DNA of 64,000 bases from positions 62,001 to 126,000 of the forward strand of contig JAFGCX010000034.1 in assembly GCA_016932415.1 (NCBI GenBank), in the 5' to 3' direction. The translations under genes were made by a program, and so were the position numbers. Shown in pieces: positions 17,369 through 27,209 of the stretch; positions within the stretch are counted from its first letter, which is position 1, and each line of letters begins with the position of its first letter. This DNA is from Candidatus Krumholzibacteriota bacterium. GTDB taxonomy: Bacteria; Krumholzibacteriota; Krumholzibacteriia; Krumholzibacteriales; Krumholzibacteriaceae. The notes under the pieces were generated by a model that saw nothing but the letters and a program-made list of their open reading frames with translations, was not told where the DNA came from and did not search any database.

Positions 17369-18849
17369 AGCTGTCGGAACTTGCAAAAGATCTGGAGATC
17401 AGGGAAAAACGTCATTTCGCTGACGTGGATATAACAGCTATTTCTTCTGACTCAAGAAAGGTCGAGGAAGGGTCGCTCTTTGTCGCGATTAAGGGATACA
17501 CGGTAGACGGGCATGATTTTACGCGCGCGGCTGTCGAATCCGGCGCCTCGGCGATAGTGTCAGAGCGCCCGGTCGAGCATCCCGTACCTGTGATCGTAGT
17601 CAGTGACTCGGCGAAGGCGGGAGCCCATATGGCCAGGCGATTCTACGGGGATCCCGCTTCGGGGATATTCCTTGCCGGGATCACCGGGACAAACGGCAAG
17701 ACATCGACAGCATTTTTTCTGAGATCGATACTTGAGACAGGTATGGGAGCTTCAGGGATCATCGGAACGATAGGATTCGGGTCCTCCAATGATATTCTGC
17801 CTACCGCAAATACTACTCCCGATTCGCTCGAGCTTTTTTCCATACTTGCCGGTTTCGTAGCCGGGGGATGCAGTTCAGCCGTCATGGAGGTCAGCTCGCA
17901 CGCCGCTGTCCAGGGCAGGATAAGCGAGATCGAGTTCGACGCGGGGATTTTTACCAATATCACGCGGGATCATCTTGATTTTCACGGTACCCTGGAAAAA
18001 TACATGGCAGCCAAGGAGACACTGGCTGAAAGTCTTGTTTCGCCGGGGAGGAAGAAACCTCCAGGATTGCTCGTCTATAATACCGATGACAGGTATGTAA
18101 ACGAAATCGGTGAAAGATTCCAGGGCAGAAAGATCTCTTTCGGTTTTTCCAGAGGAGCGGGAGTTCGCGCCGAATCCTTGCTCGCCGATATCAGCGGTAC
18201 AAGGTTCTCACTCGTCACGGACAGGGAGCGTATCGGCATCAAGCTTAACCTCCATGGCAGGTTTTCCGCGTATAACGCTCTCGGAGCTGCTGCCGCCGCG
18301 CTGGAAGCGGGGATATCCGTGGAACAGATAAAAGAAGGGCTTGAAAAGATATTAAAAGTGCCTGGCCGGTTCCAGGTCATCAGGCGTGAGGGCCTGCCGA
18401 CCGTGGTGATCGATTATGCCCATACACCCGATGCTCTTGAAAATCTCCTGGGATTCTGCAGAGAACTCGGTAATGAAAAAGTCATAACAGTCTTCGGCTG
18501 CGGAGGGGATCGCGACAGGGGGAAACGCCCGATGATGGGCGCCGTCGCCGCCAGGTTGAGCGACAGGGTCTTTATAACGAGTGATAATCCAAGGTCGGAA
18601 GACCCGGAGAAGATAATAAACGATATCCTTGAGGGGATCAAGGATCGATCTGCCGCTATAGAGGTAGAGATAGACCGCGCGATTGCTATTAAGAAAGCGA
18701 TCGGAGGTTCGTCGGCGGGCGATCTTGTCGTGATAGCGGGTAAGGGCCATGAAGATTACCAGGTCCTCGGTACGGGAAAAATAGATTTCAGCGATTCTGG
18801 AGAAGCGGAAAAAGCGTTGAGTGAGATGGAGGATGGATATCAAAACTGA
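17365..18849 (+). CDS. murE: UDP-MurNAc-tripeptide synthetase MurE (meso-DAP type)
   Basis: A 494-residue Mur ligase that adds the third amino acid to UDP-MurNAc-L-Ala-D-Glu. The N-terminal domain has SSDSRKVEEGSLFVAIKG; the ATP site is TGTNGKTST at 107-115; further landmarks are TTPDSLEL, MEVSSHA and FTNITRDHLDFHG. The DNPR motif at 407-410 is the signature of enzymes that use meso-diaminopimelate rather than lysine, in line with the LL-DAP aminotransferase-like gene at 58.8 kb. The TTG start at 17365 overlaps the ftsI stop and is preceded by GGGAGA. It overlaps murF by up to 29 bases. Confidence 0.95.
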   Translation: MKLSELAKDLEIREKRHFADVDITAISSDSRKVEEGSLFVAIKGYTVDGHDFTRAAVESGASAIVSERPVEHPVPVIVVSDSAKAGAHMARRFYGDPASGIFLAGITGTNGKTSTAFFLRSILETGMGASGIIGTIGFGSSNDILPTANTTPDSLELFSILAGFVAGGCSSAVMEVSSHAAVQGRISEIEFDAGIFTNITRDHLDFHGTLEKYMAAKETLAESLVSPGRKKPPGLLVYNTDDRYVNEIGERFQGRKISFGFSRGAGVRAESLLADISGTRFSLVTDRERIGIKLNLHGRFSAYNALGAAAAALEAGISVEQIKEGLEKILKVPGRFQVIRREGLPTVVIDYAHTPDALENLLGFCRELGNEKVITVFGCGGDRDRGKRPMMGAVAARLSDRVFITSDNPRSEDPEKIINDILEGIKDRSAAIEVEIDRAIAIKKAIGGSSAGDLVVIAGKGHEDYQVLGTGKIDFSDSGEAEKALSEMEDGYQN

Positions 18850-20248
18850 TCTCGAATGGATAAGCAGTTCGCTGGGCAAAACGGGTCCTCAGGATGGACT
18901 CTTTTCCCGGATCATCGTCGAGGGCGTCGCGATCGATTCAAGAAAGGAATGCGATGGCAAGCTCTTTGTCGCGATAACCGGCGAGAAGACCGATGGACAT
19001 CTCTACGTCAGCGAGGCGGTATCGAAGGGAGCTCGCGCGTTGCTGGTCGAAAGCGGAAGGGAAGAGAGGATAAGGAATGAGAATCCCGGTATTCCGGTCC
19101 TTGATTTTCCCGATACTATTGCCGCTTTGGCGACGCTGGCGCGTAAATGGTGTGAAAAAACCGAGCCTGGTGTACTCGGTATCACAGGTAGTGCCGGAAA
19201 GACCGGAATGAAGGAACTTGCCGCTTCAGCCCTCTCCGCCGGGTATGCAGTTCACGCGACCGAGGGGAATCTTAACAACCATATCGGAGTTCCTCTTACG
19301 ATTCTGGCAATGCCTGAAGATGCCCGGCTGCTGGTCGTCGAAATGGGAGCGAGCAGAAAAGGTGACATAAAGCATCTTACTTCGATCGTCCGGCCACGGG
19401 TCGGCATCATAACCAATATAGGATATGGACATCTTGAGCATTTCGGTTCGCTCAAGGGTGTCGCCTCGGCGAAAGCCGAACTGATCCAGGCTCTTGACAG
19501 CGACGGGACAGCTGTATTGCCAGCCGATGATGAATTCCTGGAGTTTCTCCGGAAAAAGACAGACGCGGCAGTACTGACTTTCGGCTTTAACGAGGGAGCT
19601 GACTATCGCGTGGAAGATATTGAAAAGAAGGAAACGCCGGGATACCGGTTCACAATCGCCGGCTCGGCGATGGAGACATACATGTACGGGAAGCATCATC
19701 TCGTCAATGCTGCCGCGGTCGTTGCGGCGGCCTCGGTATTCGGGGTCTCTCCTTCAAGTGTCGCCGGGGCCATTTCCCATCAGGAGGGGGTCGCCGGAAG
19801 AGGGACTGTCTTCGATATAGGCGGGATCATTTTTGTCGACGACTCCTATAATTCAAATCCGACATCACTGAGAATAGCGATAGAGGCTTTCATGGAGATG
19901 CCGGTCAGTGGAAAAAGATGGTTCGTACTCGGGGATATGCTTGAACTGGGAGAATCGAGCCGGGACCTTCATATAGAGATGGGTGAGTTGTGCGGAAAGG
20001 CAGGAGTGGACGGATTGCTCACTCTCGGTAATTTTACCGTCGAATTGAGCAGAGCGGCGGCCATCCAGAGGAAAGCCCCTGAAAATATCAGCCACTTCAT
20101 AGATACCGGGAAACTGGCGACATATCTCGATTCATTTCTCAACGAAGGCGACTGCGTCCTTGTCAAGGGATCAAGGGGAATGCATATGGAGAAGGTAATC
20201 GAGGAGATGGAAAGAAGGAAAGAGACTGAAAAAAGGAGTGTTGGCTGA
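18821..20248 (+). CDS. murF: UDP-MurNAc-pentapeptide synthetase MurF
   Basis: A Mur ligase of about 475 residues adding D-Ala-D-Ala to UDP-MurNAc-tripeptide. The N-terminal domain has AIDSRKECDGKLFVAITGEKTDGH; the ATP loop is TGSAGKTG at about 122-129 (Ala where Asn or Ser is more usual); later landmarks are EGNLNNHIGVP, EMGASRKGDI, FVDDSYNSNP and VLGDMLELG, all typical of MurF. Two starts are possible: GTG 18821, overlapping murE by 29 bases, or ATG 18833, which abuts a GGAGG with no spacer. No ddl gene for making D-Ala-D-Ala is present in the window. The stop overlaps the mraY start. Confidence 0.95.
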   Translation: MRWRMDIKTDLEWISSSLGKTGPQDGLFSRIIVEGVAIDSRKECDGKLFVAITGEKTDGHLYVSEAVSKGARALLVESGREERIRNENPGIPVLDFPDTIAALATLARKWCEKTEPGVLGITGSAGKTGMKELAASALSAGYAVHATEGNLNNHIGVPLTILAMPEDARLLVVEMGASRKGDIKHLTSIVRPRVGIITNIGYGHLEHFGSLKGVASAKAELIQALDSDGTAVLPADDEFLEFLRKKTDAAVLTFGFNEGADYRVEDIEKKETPGYRFTIAGSAMETYMYGKHHLVNAAAVVAAASVFGVSPSSVAGAISHQEGVAGRGTVFDIGGIIFVDDSYNSNPTSLRIAIEAFMEMPVSGKRWFVLGDMLELGESSRDLHIEMGELCGKAGVDGLLTLGNFTVELSRAAAIQRKAPENISHFIDTGKLATYLDSFLNEGDCVLVKGSRGMHMEKVIEEMERRKETEKRSVG

Positions 20249-21333
20249 TGTTGTACCATCTTCTCTATCCCTTGAAAGAATATTTTTTCGCGTTCAACGT
20301 TTTCCGATACATCACGTTCAGAGCCGCTTATGCCACAGTCACCGCTTTGCTGATCTGTTTCATAATCGGTCCGAAAATGATCCGTTGGCTGGAAAAATTC
20401 CAGATCGGACAGAGGATAAGGGACGAGGTGCCGGAGAGGCATATTCAAAAAGAAGGGACTCCGACGATGGGCGGAGTCCTGATGATAGCGGCGATCATAA
20501 TCCCGACCCTTCTCTGGGCGAACCTTGCGAATCCATATATACAACTGGTCACGGTAGTCACTATCTGGACGGGACTGATAGGATTCGTCGATGACTATCT
20601 CAGCGTCGTGAAAAAGCGCGACAAGGGACTGGTCGGAAGGTACAAACTCCTCGGCCAGCTACTATTCGGAGCGGCTCTCGGGATCTATCTGCTTCTCAAT
20701 CCACTTGTAAGTGAAGGGATCACCCGAACGGCGGTACCTTTTTTCAAGGATCTTTATATTGACTGGGGTTTCTTCTACATCCCACTCGTAATGATCGTCA
20801 TCACGGGTACCTCCAACGCGGTGAACCTGACCGATGGTCTCGACGGGCTGGCGACGGGAGTGGCGGCTTTCTGTTTTCTCGCATTCGCCCTTCTTGCCTA
20901 TTTAAGCGGTAATATGGTCTTTTCAGAATACCTCAATATAACTTACCAGGAAGGCGCGGGAGAACTGACGATCTATTGCATGTCAGTTGTCGGAGCAGCG
21001 CTCGGCTTTCTCTGGTTCAACACGCATCCGGCGCAGATATTCATGGGCGACACGGGGTCGCTCGCGTTGGGTGGAGCCCTCGGTACTGTCGCGGTATTGC
21101 TGAAAAGCGAACTTCTTCTGATCATTTTCGGTGGCGTATTTGTCGCTGAAGCCGTTTCCGTCATATGCCAGGTCGCTTCATTCCGCCTGACGGGAAAACG
21201 GATATTCAGGATGGCCCCCCTTCATCATCATTTTGAACTGAAAGGGTGGACAGAAGGGCAGGTAGTCGTCCGGTTCTGGATAATATCAGCGCTTCTTCTG
21301 CTTCTTGGTATGAGTACGTTGAAGCTTCGTTGA
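20248..21333 (+). CDS. mraY: Phospho-MurNAc-pentapeptide transferase MraY
   Basis: A 361-residue polytopic inner-membrane enzyme that moves phospho-MurNAc-pentapeptide onto undecaprenyl phosphate, forming lipid I. The conserved cytoplasmic loops are all visible: HIQKEGTPTMGG, FVDDYLSVV (metal-binding Asp pair), NLTDGLDGLATG, FMGDTGSLALGG and PLHHHFELKGW near the C-terminus. The length is normal for the family. The ATG shares its A with the murF stop. A gap of about 56 bases separates it from murD, one of the larger gaps in the cluster. Confidence 0.97.
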   Translation: MLYHLLYPLKEYFFAFNVFRYITFRAAYATVTALLICFIIGPKMIRWLEKFQIGQRIRDEVPERHIQKEGTPTMGGVLMIAAIIIPTLLWANLANPYIQLVTVVTIWTGLIGFVDDYLSVVKKRDKGLVGRYKLLGQLLFGAALGIYLLLNPLVSEGITRTAVPFFKDLYIDWGFFYIPLVMIVITGTSNAVNLTDGLDGLATGVAAFCFLAFALLAYLSGNMVFSEYLNITYQEGAGELTIYCMSVVGAALGFLWFNTHPAQIFMGDTGSLALGGALGTVAVLLKSELLLIIFGGVFVAEAVSVICQVASFRLTGKRIFRMAPLHHHFELKGWTEGQVVVRFWIISALLLLLGMSTLKLR

Positions 21334-21389
21334 TAGGAAGGAAACGATTCGGCGAGAGGCCTGTTCGCCAGAGAGGATAAATCGATCGA

Positions 21390-22742
21390 ATGAATCGCGG
21401 AACAAGAAAAAAGGTACTTGTGCTAGGGTTGGCAAGAAGCGGGCAGGCCGCTTTGCGTCTGCTCGCCTGCGAAGGTCTTGAGGTCAGGGGTGCCGATGAT
21501 GACAGGTCGGCGAATATTCCCGGAGACCTCGGAGAGATCGAGGTCTTTACCGGAGATCTCGGGCCGGAAATCCTCGACGGTGTGGGCGAGATAGTTATAA
21601 GTCCGGGAATAAACCTCGATCATCCAGTCATCAGGGAAGCTTCCGGGATGAATATCCCTTTCATCGGAGAACTCGAGCTTGCCTCAAGGTACGCCAGAGC
21701 GCCGGTAATCGCCGTGACAGGCACTAACGGAAAGTCCACCACCGTAGCGATGATTGGAGAGATCCTCCAGGATGATGGCCGCGATGTCATAGTCGCCGGA
21801 AATACGGGGACTCCGTTCAGTTCTGTGGCGACCAAGCTCGGTCCGGACGGTATTTATGTTATCGAAGCAAGCAGTTTTCAACTGGAGACTATCAGGGCAT
21901 TTCATGCCGTCTCGGCAGGTATTCTTAATCTGACCCCCGATCATCTCGATAGATATGAGAGTCTTGAAGATTATTATGAAATAAAAAACCGGATTATCGA
22001 AAACAGCGGTCCGGAAGACCTGTTTTTTTATAACGCTGATGATCAGCGCTGTTCTTCAATAGCCGGCGATTTTAGAGGCAGGACAGCGCCTTTTTCAGCG
22101 AGCAAGGCATGCAGCGGAGGAGTATTCCTCGACGGGACGCATCTGATCCGCTCGATCCACGGAGAGATGGAAGAGATCGTGATCGAGAAGAAAGAGATCG
22201 GAGTCATAGGCAGGCACAACCTTGAGAACGCCATGGCGGCGGTAGCAGCACTACAGGGTCTCGGCGTCGCCAGGGAGTCGTGCGAAAAAGCCCTGCGGAA
22301 TTTCAGGGGATTAAGGCACAGGATGGAAAAGATCGCCGAGATCGGCGGTGTCGCGTATTACAACGATTCAAAGGCAACAAATGTCGAAGCAGCTGTAAAA
22401 TCGCTTTCGGGGCTTTCAGGTAAAGTCGTTTTGATAGCCGGTGGTTACGACAAGGGAAGCGATTATTCGATCTTCAGGGAGGTCCTCCCATCGATCAGAT
22501 CGATCATTACGATAGGAAAGGCCGCTCCCCTGATAGAAGATGCGCTGAAGGGAATGATTGAGATTGAGCGGGCCGGATCAATGATGGATGCGGTAAGAAA
22601 AGGATCTGAAAAGGCTCTTGAAGGGGACATGGTGGTCCTTTCTCCCGCCTGCGCCAGTTTCGACATGTTCAGGGACTTTGAGGAACGTGGAGATGTGTTC
22701 AGGGATTGCGTCCTTAAGCTTGGGGGCCAGGAGGGTGACTAA
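21390..22742 (+). CDS. murD: UDP-MurNAc-L-Ala:D-Glu ligase MurD
   Basis: A 450-residue Mur ligase adding D-glutamate to UDP-MurNAc-L-Ala. The N-terminal Rossmann part is VLGLARSGQAA; VISPGINLDHP and VTGTNGKSTT follow (ATP loop); then AGNTGTPF, EASSFQLET, LNLTPDHLDRY and YYNDSKATN, all MurD landmarks. Near the end lies VLSPACASFDMF, another conserved segment of the family. A purine-rich GAGAGGA lies about 15 bases before the ATG. Its end overlaps the start of ftsW by eight bases. Confidence 0.95.
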   Translation: MNRGTRKKVLVLGLARSGQAALRLLACEGLEVRGADDDRSANIPGDLGEIEVFTGDLGPEILDGVGEIVISPGINLDHPVIREASGMNIPFIGELELASRYARAPVIAVTGTNGKSTTVAMIGEILQDDGRDVIVAGNTGTPFSSVATKLGPDGIYVIEASSFQLETIRAFHAVSAGILNLTPDHLDRYESLEDYYEIKNRIIENSGPEDLFFYNADDQRCSSIAGDFRGRTAPFSASKACSGGVFLDGTHLIRSIHGEMEEIVIEKKEIGVIGRHNLENAMAAVAALQGLGVARESCEKALRNFRGLRHRMEKIAEIGGVAYYNDSKATNVEAAVKSLSGLSGKVVLIAGGYDKGSDYSIFREVLPSIRSIITIGKAAPLIEDALKGMIEIERAGSMMDAVRKGSEKALEGDMVVLSPACASFDMFRDFEERGDVFRDCVLKLGGQEGD

Positions 22743-23907
22743 AAAATCGAAATATGACCTGACTCTTTTCTGTGTGACGCTTCTTCTCGTCTCTCTGGGC
22801 CTTATTATGGTCTTTTCAGCCAGCAACGTTATCGGCAGGGAAAAATTCAAGTCGTCGTTTTTCTTTATGCAGAACCATATGATAAGGGTCGCTATAGGAC
22901 TCTGCTGTTTTTTCATCTTCACCAGGATACCGGTGAGAATATACCGGAAGTCATCTGTCTGGATACTTGTCACCGGGATTATTCTTCTGGCGGCGTTGTT
23001 TGTTTTTGGCAGGAACGTCAGGGGCTGCAACCGGTGGCTGCCTCTTTTCTCCTTCATGCTCCAACCGGTAGAGGTCGCGAAATTCGCTCTCATCATATAT
23101 ATAGCTTCAACGATAACGGAAAGCCGGAAAAAGATCAAAAGGCTGAAAGACGGTTTTCTTCCGCTGATGGGAGTCGTTCTGTTGATCGCTCTCCTTGTGG
23201 GGTTACAGCCGAATCTCAGCAACTCGATCCTCATCATCATGCTTTCGTTCGTTCTGATCTTTATCGGCGGATGCAGGCTTGTCCATCTTCTCTCCTTTGG
23301 CGCCGGGCTGATAGCGGTAGCAGTGCCCGTTCTGTACAGTTTTGATCATGTCCGCGAGAGAGTCTCCGTTCTCTTCAACAGCGGAGTGGACGCTCAGGGA
23401 GCCGGATATCATATCAACCAGTCACTGATCGCCCTCGGATCGGGGTTCATTTTCGGGGCGGGTCCCGGTAATGGACATCAGAAATTCAATTATCTGCCAG
23501 ATGCCCATACGGATTTCATCTATTCGATAATCGGCGAAGAACTGGGGATAGTCGGAACAGCCACGGTCCTTATCCTGTTTTTCGTGATCTTCAGAAGAGC
23601 GGTAAGGATCGCGAAGCGGGCGAATAATGATTTCGGATATCTTTTGTCGATAGGGATCGGACTGATGATCTTCTCGACAGCGCTTATAAATATTTCCATG
23701 ACGCTCGGATTGATCCCCGTGGCGGGGTTGCCACTTCCATTCGTGAGCTACGGAGGATCGTCTCTTGTCACTTCCCTGTCGGCGATGGGGATCCTGCTGA
23801 GTATCTCCTCTTCCGGAAGGGATCAACAGGGAGCGACAAAGAGGATCGCTTCCGCGGCCCGGTCAAGAATCTACGCGAGAAAGGTCGCCCAAGAGGAGAC
23901 GCGATGA
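22735..23907 (+). CDS. ftsW: Septal peptidoglycan glycosyltransferase FtsW
   Basis: About 390 residues, ten membrane helices, SEDS family. FtsW polymerises lipid II at the septum with FtsI. Landmarks are the first helix LGLIMVFSASNVIG, GCNRWLPLFSFMLQPVEVAKFALIIY, GLQPNLSNSI, GAGPGNGHQKFNYLPDAHTDFIYSIIGEELG and GLIPVAGLPLPFVSYGGSS, close to the conserved SEDS pattern. The GTG at 22735 gives a typical N-terminus (TKKSKYDLTLF) but abuts AGGAGG directly; TTG 22720 is also in frame. Translation may depend on coupling to murD. The stop overlaps the murG start (ATGA). Confidence 0.93.
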   Translation: MTKKSKYDLTLFCVTLLLVSLGLIMVFSASNVIGREKFKSSFFFMQNHMIRVAIGLCCFFIFTRIPVRIYRKSSVWILVTGIILLAALFVFGRNVRGCNRWLPLFSFMLQPVEVAKFALIIYIASTITESRKKIKRLKDGFLPLMGVVLLIALLVGLQPNLSNSILIIMLSFVLIFIGGCRLVHLLSFGAGLIAVAVPVLYSFDHVRERVSVLFNSGVDAQGAGYHINQSLIALGSGFIFGAGPGNGHQKFNYLPDAHTDFIYSIIGEELGIVGTATVLILFFVIFRRAVRIAKRANNDFGYLLSIGIGLMIFSTALINISMTLGLIPVAGLPLPFVSYGGSSLVTSLSAMGILLSISSSGRDQQGATKRIASAARSRIYARKVAQEETR

Positions 23908-25028
23908 GAGTGGTATTCGCCGGCGGTGGAACAGGCGGACATGTCTATCCAGCACTTGCGGTCGCCGACAGGCTCGCCGAGTTGGATCCCCGGTTCGAAG
24001 CGCTCTTCATCGGGACAAGATCAGGCCTCGAATCGAAAATTGTACCTGAAAACGGATACAGGATCGAGTTTATCAGTTCACGAGGAGTGAGGGGGAAGGG
24101 AATAACGGGAAAGATAATAAATATGGCGAGTCTCGGGATGGGAGTATTCCAGTCTTCTCTGCTGCTGAGAAGATTCGATCCGGACCTGGTCTTCGGTTCA
24201 GGAGGATACGCAAGTGCCGCTGTCGTATTCGCGGCGTGGCTCCAGAGGCGCAGGATAGTGCTCCAGGAGCAGAATTCCGTTCCCGGCATGGCCAATCGTT
24301 TTCTTTCTCCTTGCGCGGACAGGATATATCTCGGGTTTGAGAAGGCCGCGTCATATCTGAAAAAGAAAAGAGGAGTAGTATTCACCGGTAACCCGATCCG
24401 AAAAAGTATCAACGAGAGTGCTGGCGATCCGGCATCTGTCTTCGGATTGAACGGCGATCTGCCTGTCCTGCTGGTATTCGGGGGTAGCCAGGGAGCCAGC
24501 ACTCTTAACAAAGCGGCTGTTGAATACCTGCTGGCAAATGAGGGTATCCAAGGGATCATTCAGACGGGGAAACGGGATTTTGATGAAGTAAAAGAGAGAC
24601 TCGAGCCCGCGGGGAACAGGGTTCATGTCTCTGAATATATATCAAGGATATCAGACGCGTACGGGGCCGCCGATATAGCGCTGGCAAGATCGGGCGCGCT
24701 GAGTGTATCGGAACTTATAGCAGTGAGGCTTCCCGCCGTCCTCGTACCATACCCGTGGTCGGTGGACGATCACCAATTATATAACGCCAGCGCTGTCGTC
24801 GAGAAAGGCGGCGCGGTCATGATCCCTGATTCTGAACTTGACGGGAAGAGCCTCGATGTGGCGATATCCGGGATCCTTCAGACCGGGGGCAGGATCGAAA
24901 AGATGAAAGAGGTCCTTGGAGGGATATCCAGGATCGATTCGACCGGATTTATCGCGGGCGATATTATTGAAATGATAGGGCTGCCGGGACGCCATTCGGA
25001 AGGCGAAAACCGGGAAGAAGGTAAATAG
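23904..25028 (+). CDS. murG: UDP-GlcNAc:lipid I transferase MurG
   Basis: A 374-residue GT28 enzyme making lipid II from lipid I at the cytoplasmic membrane face. The N-terminal lipid-I site AGGGTGGHVYPALAVADRL is diagnostic; the middle has FGSGGYASAAVVFAAWL, QEQNSVPGMANR and FTGNPIRKSI; the donor domain has VFGGSQGASTLN, ARSGALSVSEL and YPWSVDDHQLYNA. The ATG overlaps the ftsW stop (ATGA). It ends one base before the murC ATG. The length is normal. Confidence 0.97.
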   Translation: MRVVFAGGGTGGHVYPALAVADRLAELDPRFEALFIGTRSGLESKIVPENGYRIEFISSRGVRGKGITGKIINMASLGMGVFQSSLLLRRFDPDLVFGSGGYASAAVVFAAWLQRRRIVLQEQNSVPGMANRFLSPCADRIYLGFEKAASYLKKKRGVVFTGNPIRKSINESAGDPASVFGLNGDLPVLLVFGGSQGASTLNKAAVEYLLANEGIQGIIQTGKRDFDEVKERLEPAGNRVHVSEYISRISDAYGAADIALARSGALSVSELIAVRLPAVLVPYPWSVDDHQLYNASAVVEKGGAVMIPDSELDGKSLDVAISGILQTGGRIEKMKEVLGGISRIDSTGFIAGDIIEMIGLPGRHSEGENREEGK

Positions 25029-25029
25029 G

Positions 25030-26424
25030 ATGGCCGGGAAGAAAAAAATAATGCTCGGGTCAGCGAGACATATTCATTTTGTGGGAATCGGTGGAATCGG
25101 TATGAGCGGGATCGCCGAAGTCCTTCTTAATCTTGATTTCATCGTCAGCGGCTCCGATCTCCAGCTGTCCCAGGTGACCGATCATCTTGAATCGGTCGGA
25201 GCGACGATCTATGAAGGACACTCAGGCGAGAATATAAAGGATGCCGACATCGTAGTAGTGTCTTCGGCAGTGCCATCGGGCAATCCGGAGATCGTAGCGG
25301 CGAAAGAGAACCAGATACCTCTGATACCCCGTTCCGATATGCTTGGTGAACTGATGAAGATCAGGACGGGGATAGCTATTGCCGGTGCCCATGGCAAGAC
25401 CACGACGACGTCCCTCGCCGCGGTCGTTCTTCAGGAAGCGGGTCTCGATCCGACTGTAGTGGTGGGCGGAAAGTTGAAAAGCCTTAATACTAACGCCAAA
25501 CTCGGAACAGGGGATTTCCTTGTCGCCGAAGTCGATGAAAGTGACGGGAATTTTGTCCGGCTCTCACCGGCGATAGCTCTCATTACCAATATTGACGCTG
25601 AACATCTCGATTTCTATGGAAGCCTCGACAGAATATGCGATGCATTCGTAAGTTTTGCCAGGCAGGTGCCTTTCATAGGCACGGTGATCTGTTGTATAGA
25701 TGATCCCCAGATCAGGGGGATCCTTCCACGGATCGACAGGACGATCATTACGTACGGGTTCGGAAGCGATGCCGACATCAGGGGTGAGATACTGGATTAT
25801 CAATCTGATGGAACGAGATTCAGGGTCTTTACGGGAGATGTCGAGACGGGAGAGATATTCATAAAGTTGCCTGGGAGTCACAATGTTCTCAATGCCCTCG
25901 GGGTCGTCGCGCTCGCCCATGTCCTCGATATAGATTTCAGGCACATGAAAAAGGCTCTTTCCGGATTCAAGGGTGTAGGAAGGCGTTTTGAAACGAAAGG
26001 GACGGCGGCCGGAGTACTCGTGATCGATGATTACGGTCACCATCCGACTGAAGTGAAAGCGGCAGTAGAAACAGCGCGCAGAAGTTTTGACAGGAGAGTG
26101 GTAGTAGTTTTTCAACCTCATAGATTCACAAGGACAAGGGATCTTCATAATCGTTTTGAAGGTGTGTTTCAGGCGGCGGACGAGGTTTTTGTCACATCTG
26201 TATATCCCGCGGGAGAACATCCCATACCGGGAGTGGAAGGGGAACTTGTCTACAGGAGCGCGCTTAAGGGCGGCGTAAAAAAGATCACCTATTACCCTGA
26301 ATGGGATGACCTCAGGAAAGCGGTATTCGAATCGATGGGGGAAGGAGATCTTCTCCTCACTCTTGGCGCGGGGGATATTTTCAGACTAGGCGAGGAATTT
26401 TTAAGAGAAAAGGAAGAGAATTGA
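25030..26424 (+). CDS. murC: UDP-N-acetylmuramate:L-alanine ligase MurC
   Basis: A 464-residue Mur ligase that begins the stem peptide. Landmarks are HFVGIGGIGMSGIAEVL, VSGSDLQLSQ, VVSSAVPSGNPEI, the ATP loop GAHGKTTTTSL, VAEVDESDGNF, NIDAEHLDFYG and the C-terminal DDYGHHPTEVKA with VFQPHRFTRT. It starts one base after the murG stop. In many genomes murB and ddl follow murC; here ftsQ follows at once, so MurB must be encoded elsewhere or replaced. The stop shares a base with the ftsQ ATG. Confidence 0.97.
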   Translation: MAGKKKIMLGSARHIHFVGIGGIGMSGIAEVLLNLDFIVSGSDLQLSQVTDHLESVGATIYEGHSGENIKDADIVVVSSAVPSGNPEIVAAKENQIPLIPRSDMLGELMKIRTGIAIAGAHGKTTTTSLAAVVLQEAGLDPTVVVGGKLKSLNTNAKLGTGDFLVAEVDESDGNFVRLSPAIALITNIDAEHLDFYGSLDRICDAFVSFARQVPFIGTVICCIDDPQIRGILPRIDRTIITYGFGSDADIRGEILDYQSDGTRFRVFTGDVETGEIFIKLPGSHNVLNALGVVALAHVLDIDFRHMKKALSGFKGVGRRFETKGTAAGVLVIDDYGHHPTEVKAAVETARRSFDRRVVVVFQPHRFTRTRDLHNRFEGVFQAADEVFVTSVYPAGEHPIPGVEGELVYRSALKGGVKKITYYPEWDDLRKAVFESMGEGDLLLTLGAGDIFRLGEEFLREKEEN

Positions 26425-27182
26425 TGGTCAAAGGTAAAAAGTCGCGGTTGATGAAAAGAAAGAAGACTTCGCGTGTCAGCATCAGGACCATGGTTGTGGC
26501 GGGGATTTCGGTCGTTGCTGCCGGCTCCATCGCTTATCTCGTCTTTTTCACTTCGATCTTCGAGATCAGGGAGATCAGGCTGCATGGTGGAAGGTATCTT
26601 CCGATAGATTCCCTCAGGATCGCCGCTGATGGTTATCTCGGGAAAAATATTTTTACCTTCGGCGGCGATGAATTTAAAAAGTCAATGACCTCTTTTCAGG
26701 AGATCAGCACGGTGAGTTTCAGACGCAGACTGTTTCATACCGTTGATTGCTACCTTCACGAACGGACTCCGGTAGCGCTCATAGCGATCGATGAGATGGC
26801 CGGTGTCGACGCGTTTGGAACAGTCATTCCACAGAGAGCCGGTTCGGTATCATGGGATGTCGATCTACCGGTCATCACGGGGATAGAACCGGGCGAGATC
26901 TTCGAGGAAAGTGGAAAGATCAAGATAGCAAGCGCTCTCGAGATACTTGGATTGCTGAAGGATTTCGGGTTTTCGCCGGCCGAGGAGCTCTCCGAGATCC
27001 ATCTCGACAGCTATGACGTTGTTCTCGTATGGATGGGAGGGGGGACGGAGATACAGATAGGTAAAAAGCGTTTTCATGAAAGGATCAGGAATTTCAGGGC
27101 GGTATATGATGCTTTGGGAGAAGCGGGGACTTTTCCCAAATCGATAGATCTGAGATTTGAACGGCAGGTAGTCATTCGTTGA
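26424..27182 (+). CDS. ftsQ: Cell division protein FtsQ (POTRA domain)
   Basis: A bitopic protein of about 252 residues: a Lys/Arg-rich cytoplasmic tail (KKSRLMKRKKTSR), a membrane helix at about 27-48, then a POTRA domain (IFEIREIRLHGGRYLPIDSLRIAADGYLGKNIFTF) and the FtsQ/DivIB region (TVDCYLHERTPVALI). FtsQ links early and late division proteins and binds FtsB/FtsL. The ATG at 26424 with upstream GGAAGAG is preferred over TTG 26421. Gene order (before ftsA, ftsZ) supports the call. The sequence is divergent, as usual for FtsQ. Confidence 0.9.
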   Translation: MVKGKKSRLMKRKKTSRVSIRTMVVAGISVVAAGSIAYLVFFTSIFEIREIRLHGGRYLPIDSLRIAADGYLGKNIFTFGGDEFKKSMTSFQEISTVSFRRRLFHTVDCYLHERTPVALIAIDEMAGVDAFGTVIPQRAGSVSWDVDLPVITGIEPGEIFEESGKIKIASALEILGLLKDFGFSPAEELSEIHLDSYDVVLVWMGGGTEIQIGKKRFHERIRNFRAVYDALGEAGTFPKSIDLRFERQVVIR

Positions 27183-27209
27183 CAGGCAGGAGGAGGTGCA
27201 GGATCTGAT

